From Marinihelvus fidelis (GTDB taxonomy: Bacteria; Pseudomonadota; Gammaproteobacteria; Xanthomonadales; SZUA-36), in contig NZ_VYXP01000002.1 of NCBI RefSeq assembly GCF_008725655.1, forward strand, positions 62,001-126,000: DNA of 64,000 nucleotides, written 5' to 3'. A model generated the notes under the pieces. That model saw nothing but the letters and a program-made list of their open reading frames with translations, was not told the DNA's origin and searched no databases. This document shows positions 16,833 to 26,042 of this stretch, piece by piece. Position numbers and translations under genes: made by a program. Numbering within the stretch: the stretch's first letter is position 1; the number at the start of each line of letters is the position of its first letter.

Positions 16833-18652
16833 CGGCCGCGCAGGAACAGCCGGTCCAGGGACCCCATGTCCAGCTGCACCCAGGTCGGCCGGCCGTGGTT
16901 GCACTGCGCTGAGCGCTCGGTGATCTCCATGTCCCGCAGCAGTGCGTTCATTTCGGCGACATCCAGCCGCCGGTTGGCCCGCACGGAGCCGTGGCAGGCC
17001 ATGCCTGAAAGCACCTCGTCCAGCTCCGAGTCCAGTCGCCGGCTGTCCCCCTGGGTGGCGATATCCGACAGTACATCGACCAGCAGGGCCGCCGGGTCGG
17101 CCTTCGACAGCAGCGTCGGCACCTTGCGGACCAGCAGGGTCTCCGGCCCGGTGCGGTCGCAGTCAAAACCCAGGTCAGCCAGGCGCTCGCCGTGCTGCTC
17201 GGCCAGGTCGGCCTCGCGCTCGGACACCGTGACACCCACGGGCACCAGCAGCGTCTGCGAGCGAATGCCCTCGGCGGCCTGGGCCGCCTTCAGGCGCTCA
17301 TAGGTAATGCGCTCATGGGCGGCATGCATGTCGACCAGCACCAGCCCCTTCGCGTTCTGCGCCAGGATATAGACGCCGTGTAGCTGCGCCAGTGCATAAC
17401 CCAGGGGCGGAGCCTCTGTGGGGTCCGCTTCGGCGGCCGCGCCGGTCATCGCAACCGGTGCCGGATCGGGCGCCGGGCCTTGAACGGGCCCGGGCATGGG
17501 GGCGTAGGCTGGCGCGGTGGAATAGGCTGCGCGACTGCCAGGCAGACCCGGGCCCGGCTGGTACGGCGCATGTGACTGGGCGACGGCCAGGCCCGCCTGG
17601 ACAGGCGGCTGTTCAGCCGCAGGGTCCGCGCCTGGGCGCGGAGCGCCGGCGCCCACGCCGGTGTCGGCCAGCGCCCGGTGCAGTGAAGAGTAGATAAAGT
17701 TGTGTGCCTCGCGCTGGTTGCGGAAGCGCACTTCGTGTTTCTGCGGATGGACATTCACATCCACGAGGTCGGGCGGCAACGCGAAAAACAGCACGAAACC
17801 CGGGTGTCGGCCGTGATAGAGCACGTCCCTGAATGCCTGCCGGACGGCATGCGCCACCACCCGGTCGCGGATCATGCGCCCGTTGACGAAGAAGAACTGT
17901 CGGTCCGCCTGGGCGCGGTTATAGCGTGGCTCGGCCACCCACCCGGACAAGGTCATTCCGCCGGCTGCCGCTTCGATCGGCATGGCGTGGGCGAGGAAAT
18001 CGTCACCGCAGACGGCGGCCAGGCGGCGGTTCATGCCATGTTCGTCATTGGCCGGCGGCAGGGCTCGCACCACGCGGCCATCGTGCTGTAGCTCGAAACC
18101 GACGTGGCCATTACCCAGGGCCAGGCGCCTCAGCAGGTCATCAATATGGTTGAACTCGGTGCGGTCGGCGCGAAGGAATTTTCGCCGCGCCGGCACGTTG
18201 TAGAACAGGTCACGCACATCGAGCCGGGTCCCCACCGCACCGGCGGCGGGCGCGGGTTCGGAGATCACGCCATGCCGGGCCTCGACGGACCAGGCGTGCG
18301 GCACCGATTCGGTCCGCGACGACAGGTCCAGCCGCGCGACCGAGGCAATACTGGCCAGCGCCTCGCCGCGGAAACCCAGCGTGGCCACCGCCTCGAGGTC
18401 ATCGAGGTCGACAATCTTGCTGGTGGCGTGGGAAGCCAGCGCCAGCGCCAGCTCATCCCGCTCGATGCCCTTGCCGTCATCTTCGATGCGGATCAGGCGC
18501 TTGCCGCCCTGCTCCAGCGTCACGCGAATCGACCGGGCGCCGGCATCCAGGCTGTTTTCCACGGCCTCCTTGACGACCGACGCGGGGCGCTCAACCACTT
18601 CGCCCGCCGCGATCTGGTTGACAAGATTTTCTGGCAGTCGGCGAATGGACAT
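16829..18652 (-). CDS. mutL: DNA mismatch repair protein MutL (endonuclease type)
   Basis: The 607-residue product has the GHKL ATPase N-terminal half (IAAGEVVERPASVVKEAVEN, DDGKGI, GFRGEAL), a Pro/Ala-rich linker (about 335-415) and a C-terminal dimerisation domain. Residues 441-452 read DMHAAHERITYE, which fits the metal-binding endonuclease motif D-M/Q-H-A-x2-E-x4-E that Escherichia coli MutL lacks. This suggests MutL itself nicks DNA and that the organism has no MutH. ATG 18652 gives the family start SIRRLPENLVNQI. Confidence 0.95.
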   Translation of the reverse strand: MSIRRLPENLVNQIAAGEVVERPASVVKEAVENSLDAGARSIRVTLEQGGKRLIRIEDDGKGIERDELALALASHATSKIVDLDDLEAVATLGFRGEALASIASVARLDLSSRTESVPHAWSVEARHGVISEPAPAAGAVGTRLDVRDLFYNVPARRKFLRADRTEFNHIDDLLRRLALGNGHVGFELQHDGRVVRALPPANDEHGMNRRLAAVCGDDFLAHAMPIEAAAGGMTLSGWVAEPRYNRAQADRQFFFVNGRMIRDRVVAHAVRQAFRDVLYHGRHPGFVLFFALPPDLVDVNVHPQKHEVRFRNQREAHNFIYSSLHRALADTGVGAGAPRPGADPAAEQPPVQAGLAVAQSHAPYQPGPGLPGSRAAYSTAPAYAPMPGPVQGPAPDPAPVAMTGAAAEADPTEAPPLGYALAQLHGVYILAQNAKGLVLVDMHAAHERITYERLKAAQAAEGIRSQTLLVPVGVTVSEREADLAEQHGERLADLGFDCDRTGPETLLVRKVPTLLSKADPAALLVDVLSDIATQGDSRRLDSELDEVLSGMACHGSVRANRRLDVAEMNALLRDMEITERSAQCNHGRPTWVQLDMGSLDRLFLRGR

Positions 18653-18849
18653 GACCGGTCGAGGGTCCCCGTGGGTGTCAGCTGGATGGGACTGGGGATG
18701 ATAGCCCACGATGGCGGCCACTGTTAACGCGTGACGCGACCTCTTCGCAGGGTCAGGTCAGAAACCTGCAGCAGAAATGGTGGCGCGCCGGGATTCACGG
18801 GCTATCAGGCCTGCTTCACCCGGTGCGCCACCGCTGCGGAGGGTACGGT

Positions 18850-20151
18850 TTAGCCGGCCGGGATGACCAGTTCCTTGCCGACCGTGATCATGTCGCCGCT
18901 CAGGTTGTTGGCGGCGCGCAGGCTCGAAAGCGGAACGCTGTACTGGCTGGCGATGGCCCCCAGGGTTTCACCCCGGGACACGATATGCCGGCCGCCATCG
19001 CGGTTCGCCGCGATCCAGGTCCCCGGCGGCGGCGATGCATAAAAGTAGTTACGCACGCCGCGCACGATCGAGTCCGCCATGTTGGTCTGGAACTCGCGCT
19101 GCGTCAGTCGCGTCTCTTCGGTCGGGTTGCTGATGAACGCGGTCTCCACCAGCACCGACGGCACGTCGGGTGACTTCAGCACCATGAAATTGGCGCGGCC
19201 GATATGTGGCTTGTGCACCTTGTGCGCCTGGCCGATGGAATCCAGGATACTGGCCGCGACCTTGTCGCTGGCCTGGATGGTCGCGCTCTGGGACAGGTCC
19301 AGCAGCACCGAGGCCAGCAGGTCGTCCTTGTCATTCAAAGACACGCCGCCCACCAGGTCGGAGGAATTCTCGCTCTGCGCCACCAGGCGCGCGAACTCAC
19401 TGCTGGCGCCGCGCTGTGACAACACGAACACGGAACTGCCGCGCACGCTGCGGTTATGGAACGCGTCGGCGTGAATCGATACGAACAGGTCGGCACGCTC
19501 GCGGCGGGCCTTCTCGTATCGCTCACGGTGAGGGATGTAGTAATCACCGTCACGGACCAGCACGCCACGCATGCCAGGCTGGGCGTCCAGCGCCGTCTTC
19601 AGCCGCCGCGCAATCTGCAGCACAACGTCCTTTTCCTGGGTGCGGCCCTTGCCAATGGCGCCAGGGTCTTCACCACCATGCCCGGCGTCAATGGCGATGA
19701 CCACATCACGGTTGTCCGCCGCCAGGGTCTTGACGCTACGGGCCGGCGCCTTGGCCGGTCGCTGCCCCGCGTCATACATATCAATGACCAGGCGATGGCC
19801 ATACTGGCCGGTGGGCTCTATCAGGAAGCTCTTGATGTCGACCTGGCTTTGCAGGTCCATGACCACGCGCAACGTGCCCTCGTCGGGCTGGCCGTGGCGC
19901 ACATTGGAAATCATCCCGGCATGCTCGGCGATGAAGTCGAGCTGGGTTGAGAGGGTCGCCCCCTTGAGGTCGACGACTACCCGGTGAGGCTTTTCGAGCG
20001 TGAACAGCTTGTACTCGCTGGTGTCATCAAGATCCAGCACCGCGCGGGTCTTTTCCGGGTCCGTCCAGACACGAAAACCTTCCACCTCTGCCCCAAAGGC
20101 AGAAAATGAAATCGCCATTAGAAAAACGGCTATGGGTCGGAAGGCCCCCAT
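18850..20151 (-). CDS. N-acetylmuramoyl-L-alanine amidase (AmiB/AmiC type)
   Basis: The 433-residue product has a signal peptide (MGAFRPIAVFLMAISFSAFG), an N-terminal AMIN domain (about 25-130) for septal targeting, an Amidase_3 zinc domain (IAIDAGHGGEDPGAIG, then SIHADAF and a Glu in VETAFISNP) and a C-terminal LysM (YSVPLSSLRAANNLSGDM region). It cleaves the stem peptide from peptidoglycan during daughter-cell separation. ATG 20151 is chosen for its GGAGAGGAGAT ribosome binding site. AmiB of this superoperon is the closest match. Confidence 0.9.
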   Translation of the reverse strand: MGAFRPIAVFLMAISFSAFGAEVEGFRVWTDPEKTRAVLDLDDTSEYKLFTLEKPHRVVVDLKGATLSTQLDFIAEHAGMISNVRHGQPDEGTLRVVMDLQSQVDIKSFLIEPTGQYGHRLVIDMYDAGQRPAKAPARSVKTLAADNRDVVIAIDAGHGGEDPGAIGKGRTQEKDVVLQIARRLKTALDAQPGMRGVLVRDGDYYIPHRERYEKARRERADLFVSIHADAFHNRSVRGSSVFVLSQRGASSEFARLVAQSENSSDLVGGVSLNDKDDLLASVLLDLSQSATIQASDKVAASILDSIGQAHKVHKPHIGRANFMVLKSPDVPSVLVETAFISNPTEETRLTQREFQTNMADSIVRGVRNYFYASPPPGTWIAANRDGGRHIVSRGETLGAIASQYSVPLSSLRAANNLSGDMITVGKELVIPAG

Positions 20152-20265
20152 TGATCTCCTCTCCACTTCCATGTCGGTCATGGTAATGATGAATCGAATT
20201 TCCGGAAATTGCAACAGTTTTTCTATGAAAAACCGCTGGATAGAGGGGTTAACTAGAATGGAAGT

Positions 20266-20736
20266 TTAAAGAAGCCTCTGAAAAGAATGACATAAGGCAT
20301 TACCGGAACTTGAATACGGCAATATCGTAACGCGACGCTCTGTTCCGGAATGATTGAACTCAAGCACGGCGTCCGCCGCGGGCAACAGCGCGCCTCCGCG
20401 CTCTGGCCACTCCGCGAGCAGCACCGTCTTCTCGTCGAACAGGTCGGTAATGCCCAGGAATTCAAGCTCTTCCGGATCGCCGATACGGTACAGGTCCAGG
20501 TGCAACACCTGCACATCCGCCAACGGGTAGTGCTCCAGCAGTCCGTATGTCGGGCTCTTCACGCGGCCCGCATAGCCCATGCCCTGGATCAGGGCGCGGA
20601 CAAACGTGGTCTTGCCGGCGCCCAGGTCGCCATGCAGGTGCAGGCAAAACGGGGGCTTGAGCGCCGGTGCCAGCCGCGCCGCCAGCGCGGTCATCTGCAC
20701 CTCACCCATCACCACGCTGCAAGCCGCTTCAGACAT
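20266..20736 (-). CDS. tsaE: tRNA threonylcarbamoyladenosine biosynthesis ATPase TsaE
   Basis: The 156-residue product has the Walker A loop HGDLGAGKTTFVRALI, SPTYGLLEHY, and LDLYRIGDPEELEFLG, all TsaE signatures. TsaE drives the TsaB-TsaD cycle that makes t6A37 in tRNAs reading ANN codons. ATG 20736 overlaps the nnr stop by eight bases. A distant YciO homologue of TsaC is encoded at 3.5 kb. Confidence 0.93.
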   Translation of the reverse strand: MSEAACSVVMGEVQMTALAARLAPALKPPFCLHLHGDLGAGKTTFVRALIQGMGYAGRVKSPTYGLLEHYPLADVQVLHLDLYRIGDPEELEFLGITDLFDEKTVLLAEWPERGGALLPAADAVLEFNHSGTERRVTILPYSSSGNALCHSFQRLL

Positions 20737-22228
20737 CCAGTACTCCCGGTAGTGCGTCACAGAAATCCAGTGCCAGGCGACCGACCTGGCCGTTACGGGC
20801 CGCCACATCACCTGCCGCGGCATGGGCCACTACGGCCGCGCAGGCTGCATCATACGCGGGCAGGCCCTGTGCCAACATGGCCGCGACAACGCCGGTGAGC
20901 ACATCCCCTGCCCCGGCCGTGGCCATGCCCGGATTGCCCAGCGCGCACAGCGACCAGCGACCATCGGGCGCAGCGACCACGGTGCCACAGCCCTTGAGTA
21001 CCACCACGGCGCCGTACTGCTCCGCCAGTGTGGCGGCGGCCGCGAAACGGTCTGCCTGCACCACGGCCGTGGACTGCCCCAGCAGGCGGGCGGCCTCGGC
21101 GGGATGGGGGGTGATGACCCACTCGCCCTTCCGGGGCCAGGCCATCGAGTCGCGTAACGCCGCGAGCAGGTTCAGCCCATCCGCGTCCACCACAAGGGCA
21201 GTCGTACGCCCAAGGCATTCCGGCACCAGCGACCGGGCCCATCCATCTTTGCCCAGGCCGGGACCCAGCGCGATAACATCACTATCCGAGGGCTGCGGGG
21301 GGACATCATCACCGCCCTCCACGGCCAGGGTCATCAGTTCCGGCCGCGCCAGGTTGAGCCAGTGCGCGTGCACGGGGTGCGTGGCCACCGTGACCCGTCC
21401 GGCGCCGGCCCGCAACGCGGCCTCACCAGCCAGGCGCGCGGCTCCACTCATGCCGCGGTTGCCGCCGACAACGACCACGTGCCCGAACAATCCCTTGTGA
21501 CTGTTGAGCCGTCGCCGCGGTAAAAGCCGGCCAATGTCGGCCCTGTCCATTCGCCGGCCCACTGCCCGATCACCATCCAGCGCGTCATATATGGTATCGG
21601 GCACCTTCAGGGTGTCGAACACCACCTTTCCGGCGCAGTCGGGGCCATCCGCGGTGAGCAGGCCGCGCTTCATGCCGACCAGGGTCACGGTGACATCGGC
21701 GCTGACGGATACGCCATGGATGTGGCCGGTGTCCGCGCCCAGCCCCGAGGGGACATCAACGGACACGGTTGCCGCCCGATGGTTGTTTATGGCCTTGATG
21801 GCCGTGGCCCACTGGCCTTCGACCACGCGCGCCAGCCCGGTTCCCAGCAATGCATCGATCACCAGGTCGGCCGCGGGCAGTTCGCCCGACCACGGCACGG
21901 TTTCGCCACCGCAGGCTCGCCAGTCCGCCGCGGCACGCCCAGCATCGCCCGAAAGCTGCTCCGGTTGCCGCAGCGCCACGACAGCTACGTCGATACCCAG
22001 TGCGCTGGCGAGACGGGCGATGACATAGCCGTCGCCGCCGTTATTGCCGGCGCCGCAGACCACCAGCCACCGCCGGGCGTCCGGGAAGTGCTGTCTCGCG
22101 ACGTTGACGACCGCCTGCCCTGCCCGGCACATCAGCGCGTAGCCATCGCCGCCGCCGGCCTCGATGGCCAGTTCGTCGAGGCGGCGCACGGCCGCCGCGG
22201 TATACAATCTTTCCGGGATCGCGGACAT
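20729..22228 (-). CDS. nnr: Bifunctional NAD(P)HX epimerase / dehydratase (NnrE-NnrD)
   Basis: The 499-residue product fuses an N-terminal YjeF epimerase domain (GAGNNGGDGYVIARLA near residue 55) with a C-terminal ribokinase-like ADP-dependent dehydratase (VVVGGNRGMSGAARLAGE, TPHPAEAARLL, GNPGMATAGAGDVLTG). It repairs hydrated NADH and NADPH. ATG 22228 gives the family-like start SAIPERLYTAAAV; ATG 22237 three codons earlier is possible. The gene diverges from queG; the two start codons are only about 60 bases apart. Confidence 0.93.
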   Translation of the reverse strand: MSAIPERLYTAAAVRRLDELAIEAGGGDGYALMCRAGQAVVNVARQHFPDARRWLVVCGAGNNGGDGYVIARLASALGIDVAVVALRQPEQLSGDAGRAAADWRACGGETVPWSGELPAADLVIDALLGTGLARVVEGQWATAIKAINNHRAATVSVDVPSGLGADTGHIHGVSVSADVTVTLVGMKRGLLTADGPDCAGKVVFDTLKVPDTIYDALDGDRAVGRRMDRADIGRLLPRRRLNSHKGLFGHVVVVGGNRGMSGAARLAGEAALRAGAGRVTVATHPVHAHWLNLARPELMTLAVEGGDDVPPQPSDSDVIALGPGLGKDGWARSLVPECLGRTTALVVDADGLNLLAALRDSMAWPRKGEWVITPHPAEAARLLGQSTAVVQADRFAAAATLAEQYGAVVVLKGCGTVVAAPDGRWSLCALGNPGMATAGAGDVLTGVVAAMLAQGLPAYDAACAAVVAHAAAGDVAARNGQVGRLALDFCDALPGVLDV

Positions 22229-22287
22229 GCAGCGCATTATATGGAGCGCCCCTGCCGCGAGCCACGATTTCCGCAATCCGGAGCCGC

Positions 22288-23346
22288 ATTATCGACACCG
22301 CGCAACTGGCGACCGAGATCAAGCAATGGGGCCGTGAACTGGGCTTCCAGCAACTCGGCATCACCGACACCCAGCTCGACCAGCACGAGGCCTGGCTGCA
22401 GACCTGGCTGGCCGACGGCATGCATGGCGAAATGGACTACATGTCACGCCACGGCACCCGCCGCAGCCGGCCATCGGAACTGATCCCGGGCACCGTCCGG
22501 GTGATCTCCGCACGCATGGATTACATGCCGGATGGCGAGGACGATGTCTTTGGCCTGCTCGAGCAGGATGAAACCGGCTTCGTGTCCCGCTACGCGCTTG
22601 GCCGCGACTATCACAAGGTCATGCGCAACCGCCTGCAGAAGCTGGCCAGCCGGATCGAGTCTGCCATCGGCCCGTTTGGCTACCGCGTGTTCGTTGATTC
22701 CGCACCGGTGCTGGAGAAAGCGCTGGCGGAAAAAGCCGGCCTGGGCTGGATCGGCAAGCACAGCAACCTGCTCAACCGGGAAGCCGGCAGCTGGTTCTTC
22801 CTCGGTGAGATCTATACCGACCTGCCGCTGCCGATGGACGAGCCCGGTGACGAGCACTGCGGCAACTGTCGCCGTTGCCTGGACGTCTGCCCGACCGGCG
22901 CCATTGTCGCCCCTTACCGTGTTGATGCGCGGCGCTGTATTTCCTACCTCACTATCGAACTGCGCGGCCCCATTCCGGAGCCACTGCGGCCGCTGATGGG
23001 CAATCGGATTTACGGCTGTGACGACTGCCAGGCGGTGTGCCCGTGGAACCGCTTCGCCACGCCGACAGCGGAGGAAGATTTCACCCCCCGCAATGGCCTG
23101 GAAGCACCGCAGCTGCGCGAGCTGTTTGCCTGGGACGAGGCCGAATTCCTGGCGCGGACCGCGGGCAGCGCGATCCGCCGCATCGGCCATGAATGCTGGC
23201 TGCGTAATATTGCCGTTGCACTGGGAAACGCGGCCCCATCGCTAGAAAACGTGGACGCACTTGAGCGCCGCGCCGATCACCCCTCGGCCCTGGTGCGTGA
23301 GCATGTCGCCTGGGCGCTGGCGCGCCAGCGTGGACAGGCGGCGTAA
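22288..23346 (+). CDS. queG: Epoxyqueuosine reductase QueG (non-ATG start)
   Basis: The 352-residue product matches QueG: KQWGRELGFQQLGITDT near the start, HGEMDYM, and two 4Fe-4S motifs, CGNCRRCLDVCPTGA and CDDCQAVCPWNRF. It reduces epoxyqueuosine to queuosine in tRNA using cobalamin. The first in-frame ATG, 22420, would remove about 44 conserved residues. No ATG, GTG or TTG lies in frame upstream; a GGAG at 22280-22283 precedes ATT 22288 and ATC 22291, either of which would start the protein where relatives start. Confidence 0.9.
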   Translation: MIDTAQLATEIKQWGRELGFQQLGITDTQLDQHEAWLQTWLADGMHGEMDYMSRHGTRRSRPSELIPGTVRVISARMDYMPDGEDDVFGLLEQDETGFVSRYALGRDYHKVMRNRLQKLASRIESAIGPFGYRVFVDSAPVLEKALAEKAGLGWIGKHSNLLNREAGSWFFLGEIYTDLPLPMDEPGDEHCGNCRRCLDVCPTGAIVAPYRVDARRCISYLTIELRGPIPEPLRPLMGNRIYGCDDCQAVCPWNRFATPTAEEDFTPRNGLEAPQLRELFAWDEAEFLARTAGSAIRRIGHECWLRNIAVALGNAAPSLENVDALERRADHPSALVREHVAWALARQRGQAA

Positions 23347-23400
23347 CGGCGGCTGCGATATACTGGCCGCCACTCCAGATTGACCCGTGGAAAGCACATA

Positions 23401-24903
23401 ATGAACTCTCTCAACACGCTCAAGATGCTTCGCGAGCACGGCGGCGCCGCGCTCACCCAAGGACTGTCCGATGACACCATCGCTGATTTCATACGCCGTG
23501 ACCCGCAACTGGTGGCCGCGATTGAAGATGCCGGACGACAATTCGATGCGCTGAGAGACGAGTTTCCTGAACTGCTGGCCATGGACGAATGCGACCAGCT
23601 GGCCGAGATCCAGGCCGAGTACGTCAATTTCTATGCCGATGACGCGGTCAATCCCTATGTCTCGCTGGCCGCCCGCGGGCCGTGGATCATCACGCTGAAA
23701 GGCGCCGTGCTCTATGACTGCGGCGGTTACGGCATGCTCGGCTTTGGCCACACCCCGGATGCGGTGATCTCGGCGATGAGCCAGCCGCACGTCATGGCCA
23801 ACATCATGACGCCGAACCTGAGCCAGAAGCGCTTCGCCGATGCCCTGGACCGCGAGGTCGGCCACCGGCGCAAGGACGGCAACCCGTACCGTCACTACCT
23901 GTGCCTGAACAGCGGCTCCGAAGCCGTGACGCTGGCCGCTCGCATCGCCGACATCAACGCCAAGGACCGCACCGACCCGGGGGGCGAAAACGCCAACCAG
24001 CCGATCAAGCACCTGGGCCTGGCCGGCGCATTTCACGGCCGGACCGACCGCCCGGCGCGCTACTCGGACTCCACCCGCAAGGTGTACTGCAAGAACCTGG
24101 CGTCCTTCCGCGACCAGGACAGCCTGATCACGGTTGAACCCAACAACGTCGAGCAGCTTGAGCAGGTCTTCAAGTACGCCAATGACAACGGCATTTTCAT
24201 CGAGGCCATGTTCCTGGAGCCCGTCATGGGCGAAGGCAACCCCGGCATGCCGGTCACGCCAGAGTTCTATGCCCGCGCCCGCGAACTGACCCGCGAACAT
24301 GGCGCGCTGCTGCTGGTCGACTCCATCCAGGCCGGCCTGCGCGCGCACGGCGTGCTGTCGATCATCGATTACCCGGGCTTCGAAACACTGGACGCGCCGG
24401 ACATGGAAACCTGGTCGAAGGCGCTGAACGCCGGCCAGTACCCGCTGTCCGTGGTCGCGCTGACCGAGGATACGGCGGCGATTTACCGCAAGGGCGTGTA
24501 TGGCAACACCATGACCACGAACCCGCGGGCGCTGGATGTCGCCGTCTCCGTACTGAACTCGCTGACACCGGAACTTCGCCGCAATGTTGAGGAGCGTGGC
24601 GCCGAAATGGTCGCAAAACTCAAGCAGCTCCAGGCCGAGACCGGCCAGCGCATCACCCAGGTGCAGGGCACGGGCCTGCTTGTCAGCGCCGAGCTCAACC
24701 CGACCCTGTACAAGTGCTACGGCGCGGGCTCGACGGAAGAATACATTCGCAAACAGGGCGTCAACGTGATCCATGGCGGCATGAACGCGCTACGCTACAC
24801 ACCCTACCTGCTGATGACATCCGAAGAGGTCGACCTGGTCATCGACGCGACCCGCGACGCGCTGCTGAATGGCCCGGCCAGGGCCGCGTCCGAAGCCGCC
24901 TGA
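23401..24903 (+). CDS. Class III PLP-dependent aminotransferase
   Basis: The 500-residue product has the class III fold: a substrate region with GAVLYDCGGYGMLGFGH, LNSGSEAVTLAARI binding the cofactor phosphate, LLLVDSIQAGLRAHG containing the PLP-contacting Asp, and WSKALNAGQYPLSVVA with the probable Schiff-base lysine. Substrate is not predictable; the N-terminal 90 residues differ from ornithine or GABA aminotransferases. ATG 23401 has a GGAAAG site; an ORF extension to 23380 is unlikely. The AhpD-like gene follows within 50 bases, so the two may be co-transcribed. Confidence 0.85.
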   Translation: MNSLNTLKMLREHGGAALTQGLSDDTIADFIRRDPQLVAAIEDAGRQFDALRDEFPELLAMDECDQLAEIQAEYVNFYADDAVNPYVSLAARGPWIITLKGAVLYDCGGYGMLGFGHTPDAVISAMSQPHVMANIMTPNLSQKRFADALDREVGHRRKDGNPYRHYLCLNSGSEAVTLAARIADINAKDRTDPGGENANQPIKHLGLAGAFHGRTDRPARYSDSTRKVYCKNLASFRDQDSLITVEPNNVEQLEQVFKYANDNGIFIEAMFLEPVMGEGNPGMPVTPEFYARARELTREHGALLLVDSIQAGLRAHGVLSIIDYPGFETLDAPDMETWSKALNAGQYPLSVVALTEDTAAIYRKGVYGNTMTTNPRALDVAVSVLNSLTPELRRNVEERGAEMVAKLKQLQAETGQRITQVQGTGLLVSAELNPTLYKCYGAGSTEEYIRKQGVNVIHGGMNALRYTPYLLMTSEEVDLVIDATRDALLNGPARAASEAA

Positions 24904-24949
24904 ACACGGTGATCGACTAACACGAACTGGAATTCGCGAATTGGCTCAT

Positions 24950-25558
24950 ATGAAACCACTTCCGGCGACGACGACGCCGGAACTCAATGATGATTTCGCC
25001 CTGTTTGAACGCATCCTGGGCTTCGTCCCCAACAGCCTGCTGACCATGCAGCGGCGGCCGGCCATGGTGAAGGGCTTCGGTGCGCTGACTCGCGCGGTCA
25101 TGGACCCTGATGGCGACGTCGACCTGGGCTTCATGCGCCTTGTGGCGCACTTTTCCAGTCGTGCCGCGGGCTGCCAGTACTGCGAGGCGCATTCGCTGAT
25201 CGCCGCAGAGATTCATGGCATTGCGCCGGAAAAGGTCGAGGCCGTCTGGGAATACCGCACCAGCCCGCTCTACACACCAGCTGAGCGTGTCGCGCTGGAC
25301 TTCGCCCTGGCCGCCGGTGCGGTGCCCAATGCCGTGGACGCCGAACTGATGGCCGCCATGAATGAACACTGGTCCGAGGCCCAGATCGTGCAGATCCTGG
25401 GGGCCGTGTGCCTTTACGGGTTCCTGAACCGCTGGAATGACTCCATGGCCACCGACCTGGAAGACGCGCCGAAAGCGCTGGGGGACGCCGTCCTCGCACG
25501 GGGCGGCTGGACCGGCGGCAAGCATGTCACAAACGACGACACGTCACCCGCCGAATAA
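24950..25558 (+). CDS. Carboxymuconolactone decarboxylase / AhpD-like protein
   Basis: The 202-residue product has the AhpD-type redox motif CQYCEAHS near residue 76, flanked by helices typical of the CMD fold. Relatives act as alkylhydroperoxidases or decarboxylases; here the Cys pair and His favour a redox role. It probably shares a transcript with the preceding aminotransferase. The reaction is unknown. Confidence 0.8.
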   Translation: MKPLPATTTPELNDDFALFERILGFVPNSLLTMQRRPAMVKGFGALTRAVMDPDGDVDLGFMRLVAHFSSRAAGCQYCEAHSLIAAEIHGIAPEKVEAVWEYRTSPLYTPAERVALDFALAAGAVPNAVDAELMAAMNEHWSEAQIVQILGAVCLYGFLNRWNDSMATDLEDAPKALGDAVLARGGWTGGKHVTNDDTSPAE

Positions 25559-25570
25559 AAGCTGAACGGT

Positions 25571-25609
25571 TAAAAAACCGGGGGCGGCTCGGAGAGGGGC
25601 CGCCCCCGG
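25571..25609 (-). terminator. Intrinsic terminator of the small membrane protein gene
   Basis: A perfect 11-bp stem (CCGGGGGCGGC at 25578-25588 and its complement at 25599-25609) is followed on the minus strand by six T. The T tract is on the minus side only, so it serves the gene at 25626-25853; it may also help stop the convergent AhpD-like gene. Confidence 0.85.
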
Positions 25610-25625
25610 ATGCGCCGAGAGGCGA

Positions 25626-25853
25626 TCACAACACCGACAGCAAGCGCTCCATCCACATGGGCGCCATCAACAGCGCGCCCAACCAGGCGGCACCGGCAAC
25701 GACATTACCGGCCACGGAGAGAGCCAGGACGAATGGGGTTCGGGACGTGGACACGCCCTGCTCCGCCTCGACCACCCGCACGGGAACATCCGGTTCCCCT
25801 GCCGGCAGGCGGGTTTCGTGGTACTTCGCTTCGATCAATGGTTGATACAGCAT
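25626..25853 (-). CDS. Small single-span membrane protein of unknown function
   Basis: The 75-residue product has a soluble N-terminal half (about 45 residues) and one C-terminal hydrophobic segment (FVLALSVAGNVVAGAAWLGA). No family is recognised. ATG 25853 follows a good GGGGAGA site; the longer frame from 25940 is unlikely. It is a single gene with its own terminator. The roughly 190 bp upstream are AT-rich (TATTAATATACAG on the minus strand) and probably hold its promoter. Confidence 0.6.
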   Translation of the reverse strand: MLYQPLIEAKYHETRLPAGEPDVPVRVVEAEQGVSTSRTPFVLALSVAGNVVAGAAWLGALLMAPMWMERLLSVL

Positions 25854-26042
25854 CGGTGTTTCTCCCCTGACGTTGGTGGCTATTGGACCACCACCTGTTC
25901 TCAAACCCTGAGAACCGTCATACAGTGTTGATTTACACACTACTGTATATTAATACACCTTTAATGGCAAACGCCGTTAAATCATTGTTTTAAAAGCATT
26001 AGCGGTTCAGAGAAAGCCGGGCGGCCGGCTGGCCACAGCGGA

